The notes under the pieces: model-generated
What the model was told of the DNA's origin: nothing
What the model saw: only the letters and a program-made list of their open reading frames with translations
Database searches by the model: none
Virus record (IMG/VR): IMGVR_UViG_3300031027_000037
Coordinates: 1-30,625 of that record
Reading direction: 5' to 3' (one strand)
Length of the DNA stretch: 30,625 bases
From: a virus
Made by a program: the position numbers and the translations under genes
Shown: piece by piece, positions 23,460 through 30,330 of the stretch
How the letters are laid out: each line of letters begins with the position of its first letter
Position numbering within the stretch: the first letter of the stretch is position 1

Positions 23460-24201
23460 TGGCAAGTGCTGTAAGGGCTGCGGCGTATGCAGGGACTGTT
23501 TCCCCTTCAATACCCGGTGCAGTATTGACTTCAAGGACATAGAAATTTCCCAACTTATCCTCAATGATGTCCACGGCCCCGAAGTCAAGTCCGAGCGCCC
23601 GAACGGCGTCTACCCCCAACTCATCCCGAGTTTCGTTGGGGGGAATATTCTTACGTTGATAAATAAATCCATTCTTCCAAGACCTGACCTTCCAATTGGT
23701 CGGCTCTCTTTTTGGGTCTCGAATCTTTCTATGAGTAGCGAATGCACCAAGACAAGTTGCATGAACTCTGAATTCTTTGTCTTTGAATATGTATTTAGTA
23801 TACAATTTGGAATCTACAAGCTCATCACCCGGTTCCATTATAACGATACCAGCACCTTCATGACCTGTCAAGATCGTCCGAGCAACTACTGTATCACCAT
23901 TATCTAACCACTCTTGGGCTATAGCCTTATTCTCAGTCCAAGGAACAGTCTGAACTCCGGCATTAGTTAGATAGTGAAAGGTTTTTCGTTTATTAACAGC
24001 TTTATAGATTGCTTCACAAGAATTAATATGAATGTGATTAGGAAGGTGCGGCCAAGCCTTATCGTCACCAACGCCCCATGAGATAACTACATCACCTTCT
24101 TCGACAAGCTTACCGAGACGCATACGACGGAACCCTTGTTCCTTAGACAAGAAGTAGGCACCTTCAGAGGGGCGGTTCCCAGAGAATACCCAGAGTGTCA
24201 T
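23452..24201 (-). CDS. ATP-grasp ligase (RimK-like)
   Basis: The 249-aa protein has the ATP-grasp layout: an N-terminal domain, VVARTILTGHEGAGIVI (residues 105-121) with the glycine-rich loop, KYIFKDKEFRVH, and the metal-binding end DFGAVDII...YVLEVNTAPG (Asp 211, Glu 224, Asn 226). ATP-grasp ligases join a carboxylate, activated as acylphosphate, to an amine. RimK-type members add amino acids to proteins or small molecules. The Lys often found in the first motif is Arg here. Start: ATG 24201, overlapping the amidoligase stop (ATGA). Its place in the amidoligase operon suggests a second amide-forming step. Confidence 0.88.
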   Translation of the reverse strand: MTLWVFSGNRPSEGAYFLSKEQGFRRMRLGKLVEEGDVVISWGVGDDKAWPHLPNHIHINSCEAIYKAVNKRKTFHYLTNAGVQTVPWTENKAIAQEWLDNGDTVVARTILTGHEGAGIVIMEPGDELVDSKLYTKYIFKDKEFRVHATCLGAFATHRKIRDPKREPTNWKVRSWKNGFIYQRKNIPPNETRDELGVDAVRALGLDFGAVDIIEDKLGNFYVLEVNTAPGIEGETVPAYAAALTALANA

Positions 24202-25061
24202 GAAGCTTCCTTCCATGTGGAGCAGAAGGCTAAATCTTGAGCATTCCGCATACCACGTTTGAGCATATTTTCATAGCCATCAACAGTTAAATATTTACGA
24301 GACATAGGCCCTAGCACATCTTCTAGAAATCCTTTAGGGCCTGTTAGACTAAATTTACGAATAATTTCAGCCGGATTAGTATAATTTCTTGCCCGTTCTT
24401 TCATTGTCTGAAGTGTCTTGATCCAATGAATAATACGTCCATAATGGATTGAACACTCCATTGCACGAAACTCAATTGATCCATACTTTAGTAGGCTAGC
24501 GAAGTTGACAGATGCATAACGATCATCAATCTCAATACCGAAGAAATTATTTCCATTCTGAATAGACCTAATAAGACCGACGGCAATACCGTAAGCGTCT
24601 GTCACTCTAAGACAGAAATTATTACCAATTCGATGATCTCCGGCTTGTGATGTTAGGAGTTCATCAAGAGTGATAGACAGGACCATCATATTATATATGG
24701 TTCGGTAAGTCTCGTGGGCAAAGTTCAAATGCACATGAACTGAAGTACGGTATGAATCATACACAACAGCCGGGGGCGTTTTAATAAAATCCAGGAGAAT
24801 TGCTAGAGAAATCTCAATATTCTCAAATGTCATCGGATGTTTAGATACGTACTCTATACACTCATCTCCATGGCTGAGTGCTCTCAAAGAATTCTCAGGA
24901 TGAACTACCCAATATCTGGATATATTGGCAGATTTCTTTGAGATATTCTGACCTTCAAGTTCAATCTCAACGCCGAATGCGTCAGCGTGATTTCTGGCCT
25001 CAGAGTGAATAGGGATTTGCTCAATAAGTTTCCTATTGAGTTGCATGGGAAGCGTGTACAC
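24198..25061 (-). CDS. Amidoligase_2-type carboxylate-amine ligase
   Basis: The 287-aa protein has the pattern of glutamine-synthetase-fold amidoligases: FGVEIELEG (Glu 32, Glu 34), an acidic ECIEYV element, SVHVHLN (His 109, His 111), DHRIGNNFCLR, and the late SIEFRAME strand (Glu 197, Arg 199) that binds the ATP phosphates. It should make an amide or isopeptide bond between a carboxylate and an amine using ATP. I chose GTG 25061, which has GAGGAG 7 bases upstream; ATG 25082 or 25046 are alternatives. It overlaps the upstream 217-aa gene by 29 bases and the ATP-grasp gene by 4. Confidence 0.85.
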   Translation of the reverse strand: MYTLPMQLNRKLIEQIPIHSEARNHADAFGVEIELEGQNISKKSANISRYWVVHPENSLRALSHGDECIEYVSKHPMTFENIEISLAILLDFIKTPPAVVYDSYRTSVHVHLNFAHETYRTIYNMMVLSITLDELLTSQAGDHRIGNNFCLRVTDAYGIAVGLIRSIQNGNNFFGIEIDDRYASVNFASLLKYGSIEFRAMECSIHYGRIIHWIKTLQTMKERARNYTNPAEIIRKFSLTGPKGFLEDVLGPMSRKYLTVDGYENMLKRGMRNAQDLAFCSTWKEAS

Positions 25062-25686
25062 CACTATTCTCCTCAATTGCATCCGAAAGGTGTTCAGTTA
25101 AATAAGAATAGTTATCAACTAATTTAAAATCTTTCAAATTCTGTGTAAATCCGACGGGTTTTCCACGGTATTCTAGAGTAAAATCACCGCGGATTGCATT
25201 AGGTTGCAACGCGAAATCTTTATGAAATGCAACTATCTTGCGTTTTTCAGTTCGTAATATCTCTTCTGCCGAGAGAATTGTCGGGTAACTATTAGAGAGC
25301 ATCATAACTATCGATTTACTGAAAGTAAAATCATCATTAACATACCCACTATAATGAGAGTGCCAACTTAATTGATCTCTTCTCAAACCTTGTCGCCACT
25401 GACGCACAGCTCGACGATACCACCAAATTGCTGCTTCACTCGAATTAGCATATCCGATTGCGTAGTCTCGATAAGATAAGTTAGGATCATTATTTAAATC
25501 GATAGACTTAATACAACCAGTAATACCACTTACAACTAGATGATAGGTCCAGACTTCAGGATTCTCTTTTGACTGAACACAGCCACAATCTTTAACGTAC
25601 ATAGGCACCCCATCATAATAGATGATGGTCGAAACAAACTTTGTATGGATATCGTTTAGGTTATCAAACTGACATCTAGCCGTCAT
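25033..25686 (-). CDS. Unknown protein in the amidoligase operon, 217 aa
   Basis: The ATG overlaps the COOH-NH2 ligase stop (TAATG at 25684-25688). The product has three recognisable-looking blocks: an N-terminal beta part with VKDCGCVQS (three Cys close by), a central aromatic and basic helix (AAIWWYRRAVRQWRQGLRR) and a C-terminal part with EYRGKPVGFTQNLKDFKLV. It has no catalytic motif that I recognise. Its position between two ligase genes, with stop/start overlaps on both sides, suggests it acts in the same pathway, maybe as acceptor, carrier or a new enzyme. Confidence 0.75.
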   Translation of the reverse strand: MTARCQFDNLNDIHTKFVSTIIYYDGVPMYVKDCGCVQSKENPEVWTYHLVVSGITGCIKSIDLNNDPNLSYRDYAIGYANSSEAAIWWYRRAVRQWRQGLRRDQLSWHSHYSGYVNDDFTFSKSIVMMLSNSYPTILSAEEILRTEKRKIVAFHKDFALQPNAIRGDFTLEYRGKPVGFTQNLKDFKLVDNYSYLTEHLSDAIEENSGVHASHATQ

Positions 25687-26513
25687 TAAGCCACCTTCGG
25701 TAGTGGCTCCAAGCCGAGATCATAGTAGATCACGCTTTCAGGCCAATTTGTTTCGTTATTGTCTATAATACTACGAGCAAGATCACCATAGAAATCTTCT
25801 GCCCAATTATCTGAGAAAGCGTCTGCCATTGCGCATTGCACAGAGTTATAAATCCATCGCATCAGCGGTTCTGAGTCGAGCCATTTGTTTGAGAGCACAC
25901 GATATTCGATGCCATACGGCTTTGGTCGGAAGGCCCCTGCTCGTCCGTAGAGTTTACGCCGTATGCTGTCCCTATCCCAAAGAACAGAATATACACCGAT
26001 ATAATGATCAAGTTGCCTAGCAATACGGCAGGCATATATGAAGGTTTCTTTGTCTTCAATGTCGAGGTCATTCGACCATCCTATATGTATATGCCCTGCA
26101 GCGGTCCTGAATGGCTCACCACCGGGGTTTGGTCTTGGGTTGATATCCATGGTCCATGCATTAAAGTCTGGCATACAGCCCAGCTCCTGGGCGTAAGACG
26201 GGACCTCCCATCTGAAATACCCTGCATCATACCGGGCCACTGGCTCCGCTACAACATTATAACCGGGGACCATCTCTGTGAGTGTCTTACGGACAGACGT
26301 GATATTACGTACGAACTCGTCAATCGTTGACGCTGGATCGATATTAAACTCAAGAGCAGTTCCATCAACTTGAACCGCCCCATTTAGGACCTTATAAGGT
26401 TTAGCCTTAGTCCCCGGAATGCGGCCGTGGGCAGACACAAAAGACCCATTATCTGGGTCTCTCATAAACAGTTCAGGATCAGCCCCAATGAGGACTGTGT
26501 TCTTGATATTCAT
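25686..26513 (-). CDS. phiEco32-like COOH-NH2 ligase (type 2)
   Basis: The 275-aa protein fits the phage COOH-NH2 ligase family with the glutamine-synthetase fold: GADPELF (Glu 14) at the start, VDGTALEFNI (Glu 55), AGHIHIGW (His 141, His 143) and GIEYRVLSNKWL (Arg) in the second half. It should activate a carboxylate with ATP and join it to an amine. Comparative work on amidoligases named this family from phage phiEco32 and predicted peptide-tag or metabolite synthesis. ATG 26513 has GGAG upstream and follows the class II amidotransferase stop. Confidence 0.9.
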   Translation of the reverse strand: MNIKNTVLIGADPELFMRDPDNGSFVSAHGRIPGTKAKPYKVLNGAVQVDGTALEFNIDPASTIDEFVRNITSVRKTLTEMVPGYNVVAEPVARYDAGYFRWEVPSYAQELGCMPDFNAWTMDINPRPNPGGEPFRTAAGHIHIGWSNDLDIEDKETFIYACRIARQLDHYIGVYSVLWDRDSIRRKLYGRAGAFRPKPYGIEYRVLSNKWLDSEPLMRWIYNSVQCAMADAFSDNWAEDFYGDLARSIIDNNETNWPESVIYYDLGLEPLPKVA

Positions 26514-27638
26514 TTAGACTCCATAGGCGGCTATTTCGTAGATTTCCTGAGTGTCATAACAGTCGCCACAAATGAACGGGGTGTGATAACCATGATAAGG
26601 CCCAATGACATAAATGAGATCACCCCAAACGATGTCCGTTTTATTGCAGAACGCACACCCTTCAGCAACCATCGGGGTAAACTTCTTCTTGTTGATAACG
26701 AAGCCTTTGTTATCTTTGTACGGGGCTCGAAATCGTCCCTCACGATAGGGCCTATCACTAAACGGAACTGGATCGTTGATCTTAAAATTAGCAGTAGAGG
26801 CCGTATTCTGCGTTCCAGTCACGAGCTTCTTTTGAAAATTGTTCGACGATCCTTTCTTCAAATTTGAAGAAGAATGGCCTTCGTAAACCCAGGTGTACTT
26901 ACCCTCTATCTTCTCCTGACCCGGAAAGTCAAACTTATCCGATATCATGGCGGGGATAGTCCAGCTATAGTGGGTGTCTTCCGTAACACTAAAAATAAGG
27001 TCCTCACCTTCTTTGTCTTTAACAATATCCTTGTCATTGCGATCAAGGATATATTTCATAAGGCCCATTTCAGAAGACCAAATAAGTGTGCTTCGATCTT
27101 TAGAGTATGTATAGTATAGTGGTCTACGATCATTGCGTATGAAATTTATCGTATTATTACGACGATCATACCAAGTCAAAGCCCAAGCGCCCATAAGACT
27201 CTCAATCGTATCTTTGACAGATCGTTCATTCAGTGTCGCAATAATCGCTTCAGAATCGGTACCGAACCTATCAGAATGGTGTAGGTCAGCTAAGCACCAC
27301 TTTTCTAGTGTCCCATTGTGTGCGCCAACGATATGTTCAAACTGAAACGGGTGCGCATTGGCTTCTGTCTTCTCACCAACTGTGGCAAAACGATTATGAC
27401 CAATAATAACCTTAGGTGGCACAGTGGATTTATCCATCGCATCCTCAAAATCTTTTTCAGCTAACAGAATAAAGGGATGTCCTGGTTTTTTAATTACTTT
27501 GAAACTAGAATCATATCGACTAACAAAAGCTGCGCCAGTAGCATGTGGACCTCTAACCACATCAAAAATAAGCAATTCTTGAAATACGTCTTTCCATTTG
27601 CCAGTTGTATCGCCGGCAATCCCAACTAAGCCGCACAA
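26514..27638 (-). CDS. Class II glutamine amidotransferase (Ntn) with zinc ribbon
   Basis: The 374-aa protein begins with M-C-G-L-V-G, so Cys 2 is the N-terminal nucleophile of class II amidotransferases after Met removal. GHNRFAT (80-86), HNGT (107-110) and TDSE (127-130) complete the glutaminase site. About residues 140-200 finish the Ntn fold (WALTWYDRR...WSSEMGLM). The C-terminus has two CxxC pairs (Cys 328/331 and 357/360), a zinc ribbon. No synthetase domain is fused, so it probably passes ammonia to a partner, or acts as an Ntn amidohydrolase. Start is TTG 27638, overlapping the upstream gene by 13 bases. Confidence 0.9.
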   Translation of the reverse strand: MCGLVGIAGDTTGKWKDVFQELLIFDVVRGPHATGAAFVSRYDSSFKVIKKPGHPFILLAEKDFEDAMDKSTVPPKVIIGHNRFATVGEKTEANAHPFQFEHIVGAHNGTLEKWCLADLHHSDRFGTDSEAIIATLNERSVKDTIESLMGAWALTWYDRRNNTINFIRNDRRPLYYTYSKDRSTLIWSSEMGLMKYILDRNDKDIVKDKEGEDLIFSVTEDTHYSWTIPAMISDKFDFPGQEKIEGKYTWVYEGHSSSNLKKGSSNNFQKKLVTGTQNTASTANFKINDPVPFSDRPYREGRFRAPYKDNKGFVINKKKFTPMVAEGCAFCNKTDIVWGDLIYVIGPYHGYHTPFICGDCYDTQEIYEIAAYGV

Positions 27639-28282
27639 AGGTTAGTAATCTCGGCAAGATACTGAACCATCAGACCAATACAATAGCTGGCAAAAGCAGT
27701 ATTAGGGACGTATTCAGGGTGCCCTTGGATACAAAGGCTGTGTGTATTAGGGTAGTAAACAATTTCAATATCATCCTTGATCTTCCCTCGAATTTCGGCA
27801 TATTCACACCGCTTAAGTGTTGACTCATTAGCAATAGCAAGAATGATGGCATCTTTACCGGGTATCATCATTTGATGATGCGTCGATGTGCATTTCATGA
27901 TCACTCCCATTTCTAGGACTGTCATGTCGTGATCATGTTCATGATTGTTAACATCTTGCCAGAGAGAGCCGCCATTTAAACAATTAAGAAGCTGAGCTCC
28001 CCGACAAATACCCACCTTCAACTTAGGTGCATCACGAACACTATTAAAAATATCAATCTCTAATTTATCCCGTATACTTGGCATTTTTTGATGTGTATAG
28101 ATAGGGTTCTCATTATAAATAGATGTAGCAATGTCTTCACCGCCATTAAAAACAATAATATCTACTTCTAACAAATTCTCAGGATTAACATTAATCATAC
28201 CCTCATTTTGGAGGAGATGAGCCATAGACCCACCATAATCTCCATCGTATATAGAACAAAAGGTAGTTTGTTTATTGACCAT
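27626..28282 (-). CDS. Class I glutamine amidotransferase / gamma-glutamyl hydrolase-like
   Basis: The 218-aa protein has the triad of class I amidotransferases and C26 peptidases: GICRGAQLLN with nucleophile Cys 93, and IQGHPEY with His 188 and Glu 190. FNGGEDI (about 45-51) and TSTHHQM (132-138) match the gamma-glutamyl-GABA hydrolase (PuuD) branch. It could cut a gamma-glutamyl amide or release ammonia from glutamine. In this operon it might trim a gamma-glutamyl product made by the ligases. ATG 28282 has GAGG nine bases upstream and overlaps the 293-aa gene. Confidence 0.88.
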   Translation of the reverse strand: MVNKQTTFCSIYDGDYGGSMAHLLQNEGMINVNPENLLEVDIIVFNGGEDIATSIYNENPIYTHQKMPSIRDKLEIDIFNSVRDAPKLKVGICRGAQLLNCLNGGSLWQDVNNHEHDHDMTVLEMGVIMKCTSTHHQMMIPGKDAIILAIANESTLKRCEYAEIRGKIKDDIEIVYYPNTHSLCIQGHPEYVPNTAFASYCIGLMVQYLAEITNLCAA

Positions 28283-29153
28283 TAATCAATGCCTCGTACA
28301 TTATGAATTGTTGTTGAAGTACCTGGGGGATATCTGCTTGAGGCATAAATTCATCACCGATATTTGCAAAAACCACCGGTTCTGCTGGCGCAATATCTAT
28401 CAGCTTATCACCTTTATTACGTCTTGTACGGCTAGGCGCGATGACCTGAGAAGTTTTCTCAACACCATAGAAATAGATAATCTCTTCATCAGTCATCTCT
28501 ATCATAAATTTATTGTTCCTACGACCCCAGATAATATTACATGGGGTACATCCTGACGGATCAATTTTAAAGGAGTCAGAAGATGAACAGACTTCACCTC
28601 TCAAAATACTTAACCAATCAGATGTCGTATCAAACCAGAGGTGCTCTCCTATCTCTTCAACATTATGTAAATAAGACAAAAGAAAAGCCATTGTTGGCCC
28701 TACTCCAGATTTAACTAGGCGGTCCCATTCAAAAAGAAGTATTCTATGCTCAATTGGAACCCTAGTTGCGATACAATAATTGTACAAAACATTTGCAGGC
28801 CATTTATCAAGATCAGAACAATGGATGAAATATTGACCATCAATACTCTCTATTGATATAAGGTCTGACCAGCCCTTAAATGGTCCAGAAATCAGCATAC
28901 GTTGGTATGCAACATCAATGGGCTTTTTATTAGGCATAGCAGTTATCAGGTGATCAAACCCACTATCTAAATCGACCATATCAGAATGGCATACTCTTAG
29001 AGTTTTCAGATGAATGTCGAGGCAGTCCTCCGTCCATACCACCCAAGATGATGGGGTATTATTATCAATAGAACAATAACTATTAAAAAGTTCTGGGAGA
29101 TATTTATCAACGATACAATCAGAGATTTTATTTTTCAGTATTTCTTGTACCAA
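28272..29153 (-). CDS. Unknown first protein of the amidoligase operon, 293 aa
   Basis: The start is TTG 29153 with AAGG six bases upstream. The protein looks globular and mixed alpha/beta, with many Trp and Cys (SSWVVWTEDCLDIH near the start; CTPCNIIWGRRNNK near residue 210, a CxxC-like pair) and a disordered C-terminal part followed by a helix (VLQQQFIMYEALINGQ). I recognise no family. It is the first gene after the strong promoter and hairpin leader, and it overlaps the class I amidotransferase gene, so it very likely belongs to the pathway. Confidence 0.75.
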   Translation of the reverse strand: MVQEILKNKISDCIVDKYLPELFNSYCSIDNNTPSSWVVWTEDCLDIHLKTLRVCHSDMVDLDSGFDHLITAMPNKKPIDVAYQRMLISGPFKGWSDLISIESIDGQYFIHCSDLDKWPANVLYNYCIATRVPIEHRILLFEWDRLVKSGVGPTMAFLLSYLHNVEEIGEHLWFDTTSDWLSILRGEVCSSSDSFKIDPSGCTPCNIIWGRRNNKFMIEMTDEEIIYFYGVEKTSQVIAPSRTRRNKGDKLIDIAPAEPVVFANIGDEFMPQADIPQVLQQQFIMYEALINGQ

Positions 29154-29163
29154 TGTTGACCTT

Positions 29164-29192
29164 CTTTAATGGAGTTAAACTCAACATTAAAG
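29164..29192 (-). promoter_or_regulatory. Hairpin directly before the ribosome site of the 293-aa gene
   Basis: Arms CTTTAATG (29164-29171) and CATTAAAG (29185-29192) are perfect 8-base complements; between them GAG/CTC can form a second short stem. It ends just before the AAGAAGG ribosome site of the TTG start at 29153, so it may influence translation or RNA stability, or act as an operator. Confidence 0.5.
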
Positions 29193-29197
29193 GAAAC

Positions 29198-29241
29198 ATA
29201 TATATATATAAACTATATATTATATTATATATTAATATATA
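29198..29241. repeat. AT dinucleotide-rich tract in the operon leader
   Basis: About 44 bases of almost pure A and T (mostly alternating), lying in the transcribed leader between promoter and first gene. It holds no gene. Upstream in the RNA are two AGGAGG-like sites without an ATG near them. Confidence 0.7.
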
Positions 29242-29267
29242 CCCTCCTTAAGGGCCTCCTAAGAGAT

Positions 29268-29295
29268 ATTATATCTTATATTTTTGGTCTGTCAA
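29268..29295 (-). promoter_or_regulatory. Strong sigma-70 promoter of the amidoligase operon
   Basis: Read on the - strand: TTGACA (29290-29295), 16 bases, TATAAT (29268-29273), both boxes perfect. The -35 box contains the TGA stop of the upstream 143-aa gene, the same arrangement as at the 16.05 kb promoter. Transcription would start near 29261 and run into the 293-aa gene. Confidence 0.88.
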
Positions 29296-29723
29296 GCAGC
29301 AACGACAGAGAATTCCTCCGGATTTTCGTCAAAGGACATCCAAGTCTTAGATTCGTCACGTACAAAGAACCCCTGTGTCATCCCACGAGGTGCACATTCA
29401 CCAATCTTGAAGAATCCCGCGTCTTTGATAGCTTCCATGATCTTCTTGGAATGTAGTTGATCATAGTTGAGTGTCAAAAACGTTAAACTGGGGTTGATGC
29501 GTTCTCCAGCATATACTTGAAAATCGGGGATAGGCCCCTGATTTTGATCACAAATTTGTGAAATCTGTGAGGTCAACTCTTCTTGCGTAAGCATTTTAAC
29601 ATTTTTAAAACCAGAGATAATCGATGCCCCGCAGCATAGTGGCCATAACTGACGTCGCATCTCATCGGGGAAGTTACCGAGCTTAAATGTCTGTTCAAAC
29701 TCTTTCGGTAGATCAGTCTTCAT
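29292..29723 (-). CDS. Conserved phage-type protein, unknown, 143 aa
   Basis: ATG 29723 has GAGGA eight bases upstream. The product has a helical start (LPKEFEQTFKLGNFPDEMRR), an LWPLCCGASIISGFKN element and a beta-rich second half (INPSLTFLTLNYDQLHSKK; PRGMTQGFFVRDESKTW). It looks like a compact domain of a conserved phage family, but I cannot name it. It lies just upstream of the amidoligase operon promoter and may be read through into it. Confidence 0.7.
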   Translation of the reverse strand: MKTDLPKEFEQTFKLGNFPDEMRRQLWPLCCGASIISGFKNVKMLTQEELTSQISQICDQNQGPIPDFQVYAGERINPSLTFLTLNYDQLHSKKIMEAIKDAGFFKIGECAPRGMTQGFFVRDESKTWMSFDENPEEFSVVAA

Positions 29724-29814
29724 AGCTTATTTCCTCAAATATTTCAGTGTAATATAGTACAAAATAACATATCGCAATAAACACCATGAATACATTCTTA
29801 ATATATTCCCTCAT
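29713..29814 (-). CDS. Candidate 33-aa membrane protein
   Basis: ATG 29814 follows a GAGGGG with short spacing. The 33-aa product has one hydrophobic segment (VFMVFIAICYFVLYY) between charged ends (MREYIKN and EIFEEISYED). It overlaps the next gene by 11 bases and fills the only gap here. Typical of small phage membrane proteins, but short, so chance is possible. Confidence 0.4.
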   Translation of the reverse strand: MREYIKNVFMVFIAICYFVLYYTEIFEEISYED

Positions 29815-29823
29815 GTCCCCTCT

Positions 29824-30297
29824 CTATGGGGGCGGAACCCGGTTGGCCTGGGCGGTTACAGCCCGCGCCACAATTTCGCAGTCCACAAGGCTCAAGATGC
29901 TTCCAGCCGCTTCAAACGCGCAGTAGATGACAGAAGCCTCTTTGGACCAAGGGGGTCCAGGAAGTTTATCCGCTGAAAGGTTTTTAAACCGTCGTTTGGC
30001 GACCTCGCTTTCCTCCGCTAGCAACTCGACGCCATACTCCAGCGTGCGCCGGATGACAGCGAGCCGCTCGCGGAGGAGTTCTCGCTGTTCGTGCTCAAAT
30101 CGCCGGAACTTCTCTTGCCCCATCAGGAAGTGCGCCACATTGAGGCGGTGTGCCAGCACGGCCTCTTCGTGATCAATGCGCATCCGCAGCCCGCGGAGGT
30201 AATCGCGCAACAATTCCACGTCATACACCCGGCCGCTAGACCCCTCGCGGTAAGCTTTCGCCAGCACCGCTGCCTCGTATCTCTCAGTGTCGGTCAT
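29824..30297 (-). CDS. GC-rich gene for a helical protein, unknown, 157 aa
   Basis: ATG 30297 has a perfect AAGGAG eight bases upstream. The protein is mainly helical and rich in Arg, Glu, Leu and Ala (LRDYLRGLRMRIDHEEAVLAHRL; a further long helix at about 70-105), likely a coiled coil, with a more hydrophobic end. Codons and base content are much more GC-rich than in all neighbours, with third positions mostly G or C. This suggests recent gain from a GC-rich genome, perhaps the host. I recognise no family; a moron-type gene is possible. Confidence 0.75.
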   Translation of the reverse strand: MTDTERYEAAVLAKAYREGSSGRVYDVELLRDYLRGLRMRIDHEEAVLAHRLNVAHFLMGQEKFRRFEHEQRELLRERLAVIRRTLEYGVELLAEESEVAKRRFKNLSADKLPGPPWSKEASVIYCAFEAAGSILSLVDCEIVARAVTAQANRVPPP

Positions 30298-30330
30298 TGA
30301 TCAATCTCCTTTCTGTGGTGTTATTACTAT

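Noticed and set aside
23386-23907. 173-aa frame on the + strand
   Set aside because: Antisense to the ATP-grasp gene; composition is that of a shadow frame.
26427-26867. 146-aa frame on the + strand
   Set aside because: Antisense to the class II amidotransferase and COOH-NH2 ligase genes, whose motifs are clear; no ribosome site or family pattern.
26514-27638. Link of the class II amidotransferase to 7-deazaguanine DNA modification
   Set aside because: No QueC-, QueD-, QueE- or TGT-like gene is seen in the window; the amidoligase context explains it better.
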